NCBI GenBank assembly: GCA_963763305.1
Contig: CAVXNP010000001.1
Coordinates: 1,984,001 to 2,048,000 of the forward strand
Direction of reading: 5' to 3'
DNA: 64,000 bases
From: CAVXNP01 sp963763305
Lineage (GTDB): Bacteria; Pseudomonadota; Gammaproteobacteria; Xanthomonadales; Rhodanobacteraceae
Made by a program: the position numbers and the translations under genes. The notes beneath the pieces are model-generated. The model was not told the origin of the DNA, searched no databases, and worked only from the letters and a program-made list of their open reading frames with translations. Shown here piece after piece: positions 40,717 to 51,532 of the stretch. Within the stretch, counting starts at the first letter, position 1; the number at the start of each line of letters is the position of its first letter.

Positions 40717-41699
40717 CAGGCCTTTGGTCCCTTATCGGGGTCGTCGCGGGGTACCCGCGGCGACTTTTGCTTGCGGTGGCCGGCGTACTGTTGGGGTCGT
40801 CCGGCTGCACGCCTGCAGCGATTAAGGTCATCAACGCCGGCTTGCCGCCCGGCGGGGAAATGCATTATCTCGATTACGCGCAGTTCGACAGTCTCCTACC
40901 CGATTGGTATCGGATGTACAGCTTGTCCTACGGGCCACGGAAACCGTTGACCAATTGCCCTGGGCCGAAGGAGTACCGGGCAGGAACAAGACTTAAGACA
41001 GAGATCAAGATATTTAACTGTAGTCGTGCCACCACCGCCCAGGCCGAACGACTGGTAGACGCACTGGCCAAGGGCCTGGGTACGGCGGAACGCCGGCTGG
41101 GTCGCGTATTGCATGTCTCCACGCTCAAACTTGAACTGTTCGACCCGCGCAACGGCTACAACACGCACAGCACGCATCCCGTGTGGCCAAGCAGGCTATC
41201 GTTCGGGATGGCAGTCACCTACGACGCAGACCAGTCAAGGCCATCCGAGAGGGCAATCGTTCGCATCTTGGCCCACGAACTTTTCCATGTGGCTCGCAAC
41301 CTGGGGCGTCGAAACAACCTGGCCGGCGGCAAGCGCATCGCGGAGGAGACGCGCGCCGCACTCTTTGGCGCATGTGTAGAGAACGATGTGTTTGGGTCGG
41401 TGGAGGCGCCGGCCTTCGACGAAGGGTCGCTCATGCCCCCGCGCTGGCTCGCCAACGCCCCGGTGGGTCACGGATCGGCAGCCGGAGTCGTTCGTGCCGG
41501 CAAGATCCTCGCCGACATTGCTGGAAACGACCGGCACCTTTCCTCCGTGCAGGAGCGAGCCCGACTCAACGAGATCTGCCTAACGCTTGATCGCCAAGCC
41601 TCTTCGCCACCGGAAAGTTCTTCAGCCGGGCATACGCCGGGCAGGCCGTCGCGACCGTACGGCAACGGCGCCTCGCCGCGGATCAGCGGCGCCAGGTAG
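40713..41699 (+). CDS. Predicted membrane- or lipid-anchored zinc metallopeptidase-like protein
   Basis: A 328-residue frame from GTG 40713, whose overlap with the upstream stop (GTGA) decides the start. A hydrophobic N-terminus (PRRLLLAVAGVLLGSSGC) could be a weak lipoprotein or anchor signal. The centre carries AIVRILAHELFHVARN, a HExxH zinc site, and about 19 residues later RIAEETRAALFGACVE, with a Glu at the distance expected for gluzincins. No named family was recognised. The last 130 bases run antisense to the 3' end of pfp, so the true C-terminus may be earlier. Like its partner it is less GC-rich than the neighbours. Confidence 0.6.
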   Translation: MTGLWSLIGVVAGYPRRLLLAVAGVLLGSSGCTPAAIKVINAGLPPGGEMHYLDYAQFDSLLPDWYRMYSLSYGPRKPLTNCPGPKEYRAGTRLKTEIKIFNCSRATTAQAERLVDALAKGLGTAERRLGRVLHVSTLKLELFDPRNGYNTHSTHPVWPSRLSFGMAVTYDADQSRPSERAIVRILAHELFHVARNLGRRNNLAGGKRIAEETRAALFGACVENDVFGSVEAPAFDEGSLMPPRWLANAPVGHGSAAGVVRAGKILADIAGNDRHLSSVQERARLNEICLTLDRQASSPPESSSAGHTPGRPSRPYGNGASPRISGAR

Positions 41700-42852
41700 C
41701 GGCGCGCCGCCGCGGTGATGCCGAAGCCGTCGCGGCGGATGAAGCTCTTGGGCAGCTTCTTCTCGCGGTTGGCGATCTTCGCCAGTGGTGCCGGTTCGAT
41801 CTTCCAGCGGTAGGGCTGGTCGGCGGTACGCACGATCACCGGCATCACCGCGTTCATGCCGGCCAGGGCGTACTCGCACCGCGGCCTTGCCCACCGCATA
41901 GGCCTGCTCCGCGTCAGTGGCCGAGGCCAGGTGCCGGGCCGAGCGCTGCAGGTAATCCGGCAGCGCCCAGTGCACCTTGTAGCCCAGTGCCTGCTTGACC
42001 CGGCTGGCCAGTTCAGCGGCGCGCGCCGCCCAGTTGCGCGTGGCCGAAGGCGTCACGGCTGCCCGCTTCGGCCAGGAAGCGGCCCTGCGCATCGCGCACC
42101 CCCTCGGACACCACCACGGTGCACCAGCCGACCCGCTCGACCGTGGCCTTCACCTTGGCCAGGAAGGCCTTTTCGTCGAACACGTTCTCCGGAAACAGGA
42201 TCAGGTGCGGCGGCGCATCGGGACCGTCACCGGCCAGTCCGGCGGCAGCAGCGATCCAGCCGGCATGGCGGCCCATCACCTCGAGCACGAACACCTTGGT
42301 CGAGGTGTCGGCCATCGAGGCGACGTCGAGGCTGGCCTCCAGGGTCGAGACTGCGGTGTACTTGGCCACCGAACCGAAGCCCGGACAGCAGTCGGTCACC
42401 GCCAGATCGTTGTCCACCGTCTTGGGCACGCCGATGCAGCGGATGTCGTAGCCCATCGCCTTGCCCAACTGGGAGATCTTCAGCGCGGTGTCGGCCGAAT
42501 CGTTGCCGCCGTTGTAGAGGAACCAGCGGATATCGTGCGCACGGAAGACGTCGATCAGACGCTCGTACTCGGCCCGCTGGCTGTCCAGCGACTTCAGCTT
42601 GTAGCGGCACGAGCCAAAGGCGCCGCCCGGGGTGTGACGCAAGGCGGCGATCGTCGACTTCGATTCGCGCGAGGTATCGATCAGTTCTTCGCGCAGCACA
42701 CCCAGGATCCCGTTGCGTGCGGCATACACCTTCACGCCCTGCGCCCGCGCGGTCTCGATCACGCCCGCGGCGCTGGCGTTGATCACCGAAGTGACCCCAC
42801 CGGACTGGGCATACAGGAGGCGATCGGGGGACGGGCGGCGGGCAGGACTCAT
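41566..42852 (-). pseudogene. pfp: Pyrophosphate-type 6-phosphofructokinase, frameshifted in this sequence
   Basis: Starts at MSPARRPSPDRLLYAQSGGVTSVINASAAG (AAGGAG upstream). The substrate-site motifs NGGNDSADTA and PKTVDND carry the Asp and Lys that mark pyrophosphate rather than ATP use. MGRHAGWIAAA follows. Three extra bases, near 42027, 41878 and 41639, split it; the segments ASRVKQALGYKVHWALPDYLQRS, EYALAGMNAVMPVIVRTADQPYRWK and AYARLKNFPVAKRLG continue the protein to a stop at 41566. Correction gives 427 residues, family length. It makes fructose 1,6-bisphosphate reversibly from PPi. It is divergent from adk. Confidence 0.88.
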
Positions 42853-43036
42853 CGGGCGATCTCCTTGGGGGTGGGTCTGCGACACTTGCACATCGTCTTG
42901 CAAAACAAATAGTTGGGCCTGTCTGTGGGCCGAGGTTGTTTGACTGTGCCAGGTGCAGACGCTACTTTGACGCCGATTGCGTGAAATCTGGTGAACCGCC
43001 GCAGCGTGCGCGCGGACCCCGGATCCCTGGAGCATT

Positions 43037-43621
43037 ATGCGACTCGTCCTACTTGGTGCGCCCGGTTCGGGCAAAGGCACCCAGGCCAGCCGGCTGAAAA
43101 CCGAACTCGGCGTTCCCCACATCTCCACCGGCGACATGCTGCGCGCCGCGGTGGCCGCCGGGACCGCGATGGGACTGAAGGCCAAGGCCGTGATGGATGC
43201 CGGCCAGCTGGTCTCCGACGACATCCTGCTGGGCATGCTCGAGGAGCGGCTGGCGCAGGACGACGCCCATGCCGGCTTCATCCTCGACGGCTACCCGCGC
43301 AACCTGGCGCAGGCCGATGCGCTGGACCACCTGCTGGCCAAGCTGGGCCAGCCGCTGGATGCAGTGATCAAGCTCGAAGTGCCCAGCGACGCGATCGTAC
43401 GGCGCTGCGAACTGCGCTTCGCCGCCGAAGGCCGCGCCGACGACAACCCCGACACCGTGCGCCGGCGGCTGGGTGTCTACGCCGAGCAGACCGCCCCGGT
43501 GGCGGAGTTCTACGCCGACCGCGGCACCCTGCAGGTGGTCGATGGCGTGGGCGAGCTCGACCAGGTCACCGCCCGCATCAAGCAGGCGCTGCAGGCACGC
43601 TCGGTCGCCGCCCACGGGTAA
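43037..43621 (+). CDS. adk: Adenylate kinase, short-lid type
   Basis: A 194-residue adenylate kinase. P-loop GAPGSGKGTQ, AMP-site STGDMLRAAVAAG, the DGYPRN motif and the lid start RRCELRF are intact. The lid is short, without a zinc-binding insertion, as in Xanthomonadales. It interconverts ATP plus AMP with 2 ADP. The ATG lies 185 bases from the divergent pfp gene and 77 bases before mpl. Confidence 0.95.
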   Translation: MRLVLLGAPGSGKGTQASRLKTELGVPHISTGDMLRAAVAAGTAMGLKAKAVMDAGQLVSDDILLGMLEERLAQDDAHAGFILDGYPRNLAQADALDHLLAKLGQPLDAVIKLEVPSDAIVRRCELRFAAEGRADDNPDTVRRRLGVYAEQTAPVAEFYADRGTLQVVDGVGELDQVTARIKQALQARSVAAHG

Positions 43622-43698
43622 GCCTGCGCGCCGGCCGCGGCGCGCGTGAACCCCATCCGCCTGCACGTCCGTCTCCACGCTTCGGCGAGTTCCAGCAC

Positions 43699-45073
43699 AT
43701 GCGTCTGCACATCCTGGGTATCTGCGGCACCTTCATGGGCGGCGTGGCCGCACTGGCCACCGAACTGGGCCTGACCGTGGAAGGCTCGGACGCCAACGTC
43801 TATCCGCCGATGAGCACCCAGCTGCAGGCGCTGGGCATCGGGCTGACCGAAGGCTACAGCGCGGAGCTGCTGCAGCCGGCACCGGACCTGGTGGTGGTCG
43901 GCAATGCGATGACCCGCGGAAATCCGGCAGTCGAGTACATGCTCGACCAGCAGCTGCGCTACGTCTCCGGCCCGCAGTGGCTGGGCGAGACCGTGCTGGC
44001 GAAGCGCGAGGTGCTGGCGGTGGCCGGCACCCATGGCAAGACCACCACCACCAGCCTGCTGGCGCATCTGCTCGAATGCGCGGGGCTGGCGCCGGGTTTC
44101 CTGGTCGGCGGAGTGCCGGCCAACTTCGGCGTGTCGGCGCGGCATCGGCAGCGGCGCGCCGTTCGTGATCGAGGCGGACGAGTACGACACCGCGTTCTTC
44201 GACAAACGCTCCAAGTTCGTCCACTACCGCCCGCGCATCGCGATCCTCAACAACCTCGAGTACGACCACGCCGACATCTTTCCCGACGTCGCCGCGATCC
44301 AGCGGCAGTTCCATCACCTGGTGCGCACCGTGCCGGGCAACGGCCGCCTGATCGTCAACGCCCACGATGCCCGCCTGGGCGAGGTGCTGGCGATGGGCTG
44401 CTGGACGCCGGTGGAAACCTTCGGCATCGGCCAGGGCGACTGGCAGGCACGCCTGCTCGGCCGCCGACGGCTCGCACTTCGAGGTGCTGCATCGAGGCGA
44501 GGCGGCTGGGCGAGGTGCGACTGGTCGCTGCTGGGCCGGCACAACGTGATGAACGCGCTGGCGGCGATCGCCGCGGCAGTCGCCGCCGGGGCCGAGCCGG
44601 CCACGCTGTGGCCGGCCTTCGCGCGCTTCGGCAGCGTCAAGCGGCGCATGGAAGTGGTCGGCGAGGTCGGCGGCGTGCACGTTTACGACGACTTCGCCCA
44701 CCACCCCACCGCGATCGCCACCACCCTGGCCGGGCTGCGCGCCCGCGTCGGCACCGCGCGCATCGTGGTGGCGCTGGAGCCGCGATCCAATTCGATGCGG
44801 CTGGGTGCGCATGCGCAGGCGCTGGCCCCGTCGCTGGCCGACGCGGACCTGGTGGTGTTCCTGCATCGGCCCGAGCTGGCCTGGGACGCCGCGCGCGTCA
44901 CCGGCGCGCTGGCCGGGGAGGCGGTCACCGTGCCCACCGTGGACGCGCTGATCGCGCAACTGCGGGACCGGGTGCGGCCGGGTGACCATGTGGTGTTCAT
45001 GTCCAACGGCGGCTTCGAAGCGGCCCCACGCCGACTGGTCGAGGCGTTGCGGGGCGCCAGCGCCGGCGCCTGA
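43699..45073 (+). pseudogene. mpl: UDP-N-acetylmuramate:tripeptide ligase Mpl, frameshifted in this sequence
   Basis: Begins MRLHILGICGTFMGGVAALATELG, the Mpl-type dinucleotide motif. The ATP site GTHGKTTTTSLLAHLLE and the later EADEYDTAFFDKRSKF, ILNNLEYDHADIF, SLLGRHNVMNALAA and VYDDFAHHPTAI all match Mpl, which attaches recycled murein tripeptide to UDP-MurNAc. Four extra bases, near 44142, 44459, 44505 and 44521, move the protein through three frames. Removing them restores 456 residues, the normal length. Three of the four fall within about 60 bases. It lies downstream of adk. Confidence 0.88.
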
Positions 45074-45116
45074 CCAAGACGGGCGGCATCCGCGGGCTCC
45101 GGCTACACTGCGGCAC

Positions 45117-45722
45117 ATGTCCGCAGAGCCATCCCCGCTCGCCGAATTGCCGCTGTTTCCGCTCGAGGCCGTGCTGTTTCCCGGCGGGCGGCTGCAGCTG
45201 CGCATCTTCGAAACGCGCTATCTGGACCTGGTCCGCGAGTGCACCCGGCGCGGTTCGGCGTTCGGCGTCTGCCTTATCCTGCAGGGGCGCGAAGCCGGCG
45301 AGCCGGCGACCCCGAGCGTGGTGGGCACCACCGCGCGGATCACCGATTTCCACACCGGCGAAGACGGCCTGCTGGTGGTGTTGACCCAGGGCGAGCAGCG
45401 CTTCCGGGTGCTGCGCAGCCGGGTGCGTGCGGACGGCCAACTGCGCGGCGACCTGCGCCTGTGGCCGGACGAGCCGAGCGTGCCCGTGCCGGTGGAGCTC
45501 GCCCTGCTGCAGGAGATCGCCGCGCGGCTGGTCGAAAAGATGGCGCCGCACTGGCGTCACGCGACGCCCGCGCACTACGAGGACGCCAGCTGGCTCGGCT
45601 TTCGCCTGGCCGAACTGCTGCCGCTGGACGCCACCGAGCAGCAGCGCCTGCTCGAACTGACCGATCCGGTGCAGCGCCTGGCCAATCTGCGCGACCTGCT
45701 TCCCCGTTTCCAGAAGGACTGA
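45117..45722 (+). CDS. LON peptidase substrate-binding domain protein
   Basis: A 201-residue stand-alone Lon N-terminal-like domain: LPLFPLEAVLFPGGRLQLRIFETRYLDLV (in parts) and GSAFGVCLILQGRE are diagnostic. It lacks the AAA and protease parts of Lon. Such proteins (YcbH/PUA-like) are widespread and of unclear role, perhaps in protein binding. The start ATG 45117 gives MSAEPSPLAEL. The next gene follows after two bases, so the pair is likely an operon. Confidence 0.88.
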   Translation: MSAEPSPLAELPLFPLEAVLFPGGRLQLRIFETRYLDLVRECTRRGSAFGVCLILQGREAGEPATPSVVGTTARITDFHTGEDGLLVVLTQGEQRFRVLRSRVRADGQLRGDLRLWPDEPSVPVPVELALLQEIAARLVEKMAPHWRHATPAHYEDASWLGFRLAELLPLDATEQQRLLELTDPVQRLANLRDLLPRFQKD

Positions 45723-45724
45723 CC

Positions 45725-46543
45725 ATGCCCAGCCTTGCCGGCAAGACCCTGTTCATCACCGGTGCCTCGCGCGGCATCGGCCTGGCCATCGCGCTGCGCG
45801 CCGCGCGCGACGGTGCCAACGTGGTGATCGCCGCCAAGAGCGGCGTCCCCAATCCCAGGCTGCCGGGCACCATCCACACCGCCGCCGCCGAGGTCGAGGC
45901 TGCCGGCGGCAAGGCGCTGGCGCTGAAGGTGGACATCCGCGACGAGGACCAGGTGCAGGCCGCCATGGCCCAAGCGGCGGAGCACTTCGGCGGCATCGAC
46001 ATCCTGGTCAACAACGCCAGCGCAATCTGGCTGGCCGGCGTGGCCGACACACCCATGAAGCGCTTTGACCTGATGCACCAGGTCAACACGCGCGGCACCT
46101 TCGCCGTGACCCAGGCCTGCCTGCCGTACCTGAAGCAGGCGGACAACCCGCACGTGCTGATGCTGTCGCCGCCGCCGACGCTGGACCCGAAGTGGTTCGC
46201 CCCACACACCGCCTACACCATTGCCAAGATGGGGATGAGCCTGTGCGTGCTGGGCATGAGTGCCGAGTTCGCGCCGCTGGGCATCGCGGTCAACGCGTTG
46301 TGGCCGCGCACGGTGATCGCCACCGCGGCGATCGCGATGATCGAGGGCGTGCGCCCCGAACAGTGCCGCACGCCGCAGGTCGTCGCCGATGCGGCGCACG
46401 CCATGCTGACCCGCCCGGCGCGTGAGTACACCGGTCATTTCGCCATCGACGAAGCGGTGCTGGCCGAGAGCGGCGTGAGCGATTTCGACCGCTACGCGGT
46501 GCAGCCGGGCACGCCGCTGCTGCCTGACCTGTTCCTGGACTGA
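45725..46543 (+). CDS. SDR family oxidoreductase, HSDL2-like
   Basis: A 272-residue short-chain dehydrogenase. TGASRGIGLAIALRAARDGA, NNASAIWLAG and YTIAKMGMSLCVLGMS (catalytic Tyr and Lys) are present. The long insert AKSGVPNPRLPGTIHTAAAEVE and the SPPPTLDPKWFAPHTAY segment are typical of the HSDL2-type subgroup associated with fatty acid metabolism. The ATG follows the upstream stop by two bases. Substrate is unknown. Confidence 0.88.
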   Translation: MPSLAGKTLFITGASRGIGLAIALRAARDGANVVIAAKSGVPNPRLPGTIHTAAAEVEAAGGKALALKVDIRDEDQVQAAMAQAAEHFGGIDILVNNASAIWLAGVADTPMKRFDLMHQVNTRGTFAVTQACLPYLKQADNPHVLMLSPPPTLDPKWFAPHTAYTIAKMGMSLCVLGMSAEFAPLGIAVNALWPRTVIATAAIAMIEGVRPEQCRTPQVVADAAHAMLTRPAREYTGHFAIDEAVLAESGVSDFDRYAVQPGTPLLPDLFLD

Positions 46544-46671
46544 GCGCACTGGCGCCCCATGCAAAAGCTGCGTCGACGGCTTAGCATGCGGCAGGCCGGG
46601 TCCCCGCCGGCTGACCCACCCACCTCGACGATTGCATCCCGCGCGGCCCCGGCCGCCCGGGCAGGATTGCC

Positions 46672-47922
46672 ATGACCGCCCACGACACCGCCGCTCACCC
46701 TGCCGAAGACGCCTTGATCGGACTGGGCAAACGCTACTGGTTGCCGGTCTACCGGCCGCGCGAGCGGGTGCTGGAGCGGGGGCAGGGTGCGCGGGTGTGG
46801 GATGTCGACGGGCGCGAGTACATCGACCTGGCCGCGGGCATCGCGGTCAACGCGCTGGGCCACCAGGACCCGGACCTGCTGGCCGCCCTGACCGGGCAGG
46901 CGCAGAAGCTGTGGCACACCAGCAACGTGTTCTATACCGAACCGCCGCTGCGCCTGGCGCAGGAACTGGTGCAGGCCTCCGGGTTCGCCGAGCGGGTGTT
47001 TCTGTGCAATTCCGGCGCGGAGGCGAACGAGGCGGCGATCAAGCTGGTACGCGGCTGGGCGGCGTCCCAGGGCCGACCGCCCGAAAAGCGGGTGATCCTG
47101 ACTTTCCACGGCTCGTTCCATGGACGCACGCTGGCCACCGTGACCGCCACGGCGCAGCCGAAATACCAGCAGGGCTACGAGCCGCTGCCCGGCGGCTTCC
47201 GCTACGCCCCCTTCAACGACGTCGACGCGCTGGAGGCCGCGTTCGCGCAGGGTGACCTGGCCGCGGTGATGCTCGAGCCGGTGCAGGGCGAGGGCGGCGT
47301 ACTGCCGGCCGCACCGGGCTTCCTGGCCCGCGTGCGGGACCTGTGCGACCGGCACGGCGCCTTGCTGCTGCTGGACGAGATCCAGTGCGGCATGGGCCGC
47401 ACCGGGAGCCTGTTTGCGCACACCCAGGACGCGGTGGTGCCGGACATCGTCACGCTGGCCAAGGCGCTCGGCTGTGGCTTCCCCATCGGCGCCATGCTGG
47501 CCGGCCCCAAAGTGGCGGAGGTGATGGGCTACGGCGCGCACGGCACCACCTTCGGTGGCAATCCGCTGGCGGCGGCCGTGGCACGGGTGGCGCTGGCCAA
47601 GCTCGGCTCGCCTGCGGTACTGGCCAACGTGGCGCGCCAGTCACAGGCGTTGCGCGACGGGCTGCAGCGGATCGATGACGAGTTGGGACTGTTCGAGCAG
47701 GTGCGCGGGCGCGGGCTGATGCTGGGCGCGGTGCTGGCCGAACGCTGGCGCGGTGCCGCCGCGGCCATCCTCGATCATGCCGCCGCGCATGGCGTGCTGC
47801 TGCTGCAGGCCGGGCCGGACGTGTTGCGCTTCGTACCGGCGTTGACCATCAGCGACGAGGAGCTGGCCGAAGGGCTGACCCGGCTGCGTGCCGCGCTGGC
47901 CGGGTTCGTCGGCAGCGTCTGA
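46672..47922 (+). CDS. argD: Acetylornithine/succinyldiaminopimelate-type aminotransferase
   Basis: A 416-residue class III aminotransferase of the ArgD/AstC group. [16 protein letters not shown] binds PLP phosphate, [16 protein letters not shown] and [19 protein letters not shown] are the central blocks, and the PLP lysine lies in [14 protein letters not shown]. It transaminates N-acetylornithine in arginine synthesis (or catabolism). No other arg genes are next to it, so biosynthetic or catabolic use is not decided. The start at ATG 46672 gives [13 protein letters not shown]. Confidence 0.85.
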   Translation: MTAHDTAAHPAEDALIGLGKRYWLPVYRPRERVLERGQGARVWDVDGREYIDLAAGIAVNALGHQDPDLLAALTGQAQKLWHTSNVFYTEPPLRLAQELVQASGFAERVFLCNSGAEANEAAIKLVRGWAASQGRPPEKRVILTFHGSFHGRTLATVTATAQPKYQQGYEPLPGGFRYAPFNDVDALEAAFAQGDLAAVMLEPVQGEGGVLPAAPGFLARVRDLCDRHGALLLLDEIQCGMGRTGSLFAHTQDAVVPDIVTLAKALGCGFPIGAMLAGPKVAEVMGYGAHGTTFGGNPLAAAVARVALAKLGSPAVLANVARQSQALRDGLQRIDDELGLFEQVRGRGLMLGAVLAERWRGAAAAILDHAAAHGVLLLQAGPDVLRFVPALTISDEELAEGLTRLRAALAGFVGSV

Positions 47923-47998
47923 CCTGCGCGCGTTGTTGACCTTGCCCAGCGCGCATCGCTGGGTTTACATGGTTGGTCGTGACCTACCGGAGAGACGG

Positions 47999-48418
47999 AT
48001 GAAATACCTGCACAGCATGGTCCGCGTGCGCGACCTCGATGCCTCATTGCGCTTCTACTGCGAAGGGCTGGGCCTGCGCGAGGTGCGCCGCAAGGAGGTG
48101 CCCGAGGGCAAGTTCACGCTGGTGTTCCTGGCCGCCGCGGACAGCCCCGAGGCCGAGGTGGAGCTGACCTGGAACTGGGGTTCGGAGGAGGACTACGGCT
48201 CGGCGCGCAACTTCGGCCACCTGGCCTTCCGCGTGGAGGACATCTACGCCACCTGCCAGCGCCTGCAGGACATGGGCTACACCATCCATCGACCGCCGCG
48301 CGACGGACACATGGCGTTCGTGCGCTCGCCCGACCGGATCTCGATCGAGCTGCTGCAGGACGGGCACCTGCCGCCGCGCGAGCCGTGGGCCTCGATGCCC
48401 AACACCGGCAGCTGGTAG
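47999..48418 (+). CDS. gloA: Lactoylglutathione lyase (glyoxalase I)
   Basis: A 139-residue glyoxalase I. Metal ligands are visible at His5 ([16 protein letters not shown]), Glu in AEVELTWNW, His in HLAFRVED and Glu in ISIELLQ. It detoxifies methylglyoxal with glutathione. The start ATG 47999 follows CGGAGAGACGG. It is transcribed convergently with hemL, with a 33-base spacer. Confidence 0.92.
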   Translation: MKYLHSMVRVRDLDASLRFYCEGLGLREVRRKEVPEGKFTLVFLAAADSPEAEVELTWNWGSEEDYGSARNFGHLAFRVEDIYATCQRLQDMGYTIHRPPRDGHMAFVRSPDRISIELLQDGHLPPREPWASMPNTGSW

Positions 48419-48451
48419 CCGCACCGGCGACACACGCCGGCGCGGCGGGGA

Positions 48452-49732
<1,281 letters not shown>

Positions 49733-49736
<4 letters not shown>

Positions 49737-50362
49737 GTGTGCTCTCTGTCGAAGGGGAATAGCTGGGCGAAGCGCCGCGCGGCGCTGGCCGGGTCGGCGG
49801 CGCCGAACAGCGAGGAGATCGCCGCGATGCAGTCGGCGCCGGCTTCGACCAGCACCGGCGCGTTGTCCGGGGTGATGCCGCCGATGGCCACCCGCGGAAT
49901 GCGCAGGCTGGCGCTCAGCGGCAGCAGTTCCAACGGGGCGCGACCGGCGTGGGGCAGGGTGGGCGAGGCGAAGAACGCGCCGAACGATACATAGCTGGCA
50001 CCGGCGTCCGCGGCGGCGCGGGCATGGTCCAGCGAATCGCGGCAGGCCACGCCCACGATGGACTGCGGGCCCAGCAGTGCGCGGGCCTTGGCCACATCGT
50101 CCGCGCTGCCCACATGCACGCCGTCGGCCTCGGCCGCGCGGGCCAGCTCGATGTCCTGTTCGATCAGCAGCGGAACCGCGTATCGGACGCACAACTGCTT
50201 CAGCGCCTGCGCCTCGTGCAGGCGGCGGGTGAGGTCGCGGCTGGGATCGCGGTACTGCAATACGCGCGCCCCGCCGCGCAGGACCTGTGCCGCGACACGC
50301 TCGAGGTCGGCCCGAGGGCCGTCGGTGATGGCATAGAGGCCGTGGTCGGGAAAGGCGATCAT
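49733..50362 (-). CDS. thiE: Thiamine-phosphate synthase
   Basis: A 209-residue TIM-barrel enzyme. [45 protein letters not shown] and [20 protein letters not shown] are the ThiE active-site blocks. It couples hydroxymethylpyrimidine pyrophosphate with thiazole phosphate. Its stop overlaps the hemL start (ATGA), so a two-gene unit is likely. No TPP riboswitch was recognised in the short upstream spacer. It is divergent from the rubredoxin gene. Confidence 0.92.
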
Positions 50363-50458
50363 CGGTCCATTCTAACCGCCCCTGCCACGGCGGCTTTCGC
50401 TGCGGCGGGCGAGTTGCGAGAATGCCCGCATCATTTTTTCGTACGAGCGAAGCACTCC

Positions 50459-50653
50459 ATGAACCAGAGCAGCACCCAGGACAACGCGCGCAAATGGATG
50501 TGCGTGGTATGCGGCTTCATCTATGACGAGGCGCTGGGCGTACCGGAGGAGGACATCGCCCCGGGTACGCGCTGGGAAGACGTGCCCGATACCTGGACCT
50601 GCCCGGACTGTGGCGCGACCAAGGACGACTTCGAGATGGTGCTGATCGACTGA
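50459..50653 (+). CDS. Rubredoxin
   Basis: A 64-residue rubredoxin. The iron ligands are in [15 protein letters not shown] and [15 protein letters not shown], with the conserved acidic middle ([17 protein letters not shown]). It is a one-electron carrier, often for alkane hydroxylase or peroxide/oxygen reductases; none is adjacent. The start ATG 50459 gives [14 protein letters not shown] hairpin follows its stop. Confidence 0.94.
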   Translation: MNQSSTQDNARKWMCVVCGFIYDEALGVPEEDIAPGTRWEDVPDTWTCPDCGATKDDFEMVLID

Positions 50654-50672
50654 TTGTCGTCACGTTCTGCCC

Positions 50673-50719
50673 GCAAACGGCCCGATACCGTCATTGAGCG
50701 GGCCGGGCCGTTTGCTTTG
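50673..50719 (+). terminator. Hairpin downstream of rubredoxin, probable terminator
   Basis: GCAAACGGCCCG (50673-50684) pairs perfectly with CGGGCCGTTTGC (50704-50715), a 12-base stem with a 19-base loop, about 20 bases after the stop. The following bases are only moderately T-rich. Confidence 0.6.
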
Positions 50720-50765
50720 CTGCTCCTGCGCCCGACACAGAGGGCGCGCGCAAGAGGAGCAAGCC

Positions 50766-50981
50766 ATGAAGCAGTTCATACCGTTCGAAGACGAGTGGGA
50801 TCTCCTGGACCGGGTCGCGATCGAGTCGCTCTCACCCTACAGGGTCGGCCTGCCGTGCCGGCATCGCCTGGCCGAGCGCGCCACTCAGCGCGCGGTACCC
50901 GGGTCCCCGTTTACTTCCAGCGGGTCGCCCACCTGCACGCCGATCCGCGCGGCGGTCCCGGCGGGAAGCTCCAGGACGTAG
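50766..50981 (+). CDS. Small protein of unknown function
   Basis: A 71-residue frame with a strong ribosome-binding site (GAGGAG, 7 bases upstream). The first 40 residues (MKQFIPFEDEWDLLDRVAIE, then SLSPYRVGLPCRHRL) look like a genuine acidic/aromatic small protein. From about residue 40 the frame runs antisense to the end of the DUF192 gene and loses protein character. It may be a real small gene that has lost its original end. No family name is claimed. Confidence 0.5.
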   Translation: MKQFIPFEDEWDLLDRVAIESLSPYRVGLPCRHRLAERATQRAVPGSPFTSSGSPTCTPIRAAVPAGSSRT

Positions 50982-51340
50982 CGCGCCGGCGCGTTGCTCG
51001 GGTAGCTTGGGCACGGGTCGGCCTTGCACGGCGGCACGTTCAGCTGCATCGAAACCAGCCGGCGATCCTCCCCGAAATAGAGCATGTCCAGCGGAATCAG
51101 CGTGTTCTTCATCCAGAACGCCTGCTGCCCGGTAAACGGAAAGACGAAAAGCATGCCGTGGTCGGCGGCCAGCTCGGTGCGATACATCAATCCGCGCTCG
51201 CGACTGGCGTCGTCCATGGCGAATTCGACCGAAAAGCGGTGCCCGTGCAGTTCCACCGACGGTTGCGAGGCCTTCCCTGCCTGTACCGGGGCGCAGCCGG
51301 CGAGCAGGCACAACAGCAAGGCTGTGAGTGTCACTTTCAT
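50885..51340 (-). CDS. DUF192 family lipoprotein
   Basis: A 151-residue protein with a lipoprotein signal (TLTALLLCLLAGCAPV, lipobox LAGC). The mature part is a DUF192 domain: FSVEFAMDDASRERGLMYRTELAADHGMLF (in parts), FWMKNTLIPLDMLYFGEDRRLV and a C-terminal YVLELPAGTAARIGVQVGD. The family is a small beta-barrel of unknown function. The start is ATG 51340 just before the signal. It is divergent from the rrn operon promoter. Confidence 0.88.
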   Translation of the reverse strand: MKVTLTALLLCLLAGCAPVQAGKASQPSVELHGHRFSVEFAMDDASRERGLMYRTELAADHGMLFVFPFTGQQAFWMKNTLIPLDMLYFGEDRRLVSMQLNVPPCKADPCPSYPSNAPARYVLELPAGTAARIGVQVGDPLEVNGDPGTAR

Positions 51341-51532
51341 GGGCGAGGATCTCCGCGGGTGAAGGAACGCTGAAGTGTAGCGTCCCGTTTCGGGCTCGCG
51401 GCGAAAAAAAAGATCCACGGCCCCTTCACAGCGCCACCGGTCGGCGGTATGATTCTCGCCCCTTCGACGAGACGCCCTCGGACGAAGGGTCGCCTCACCA
51501 GCCTGCAACGAAAAATTCTTCGCATCAGGGTG
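51341..51532. other. Spacer between the DUF192 gene and the rrn promoter
   Basis: About 190 bases without a gene. It should contain the DUF192 promoter and any upstream activating (UP or Fis) sites of the rrn promoter, visible only as somewhat A-rich stretches (for example around 51511-51517). Confidence 0.45.

Noticed and set aside
50363..50458. A TPP riboswitch before thiE
   Set aside because: The 96-base spacer to the divergent rubredoxin gene shows no THI-box core and seems too short for both a promoter and the riboswitch.
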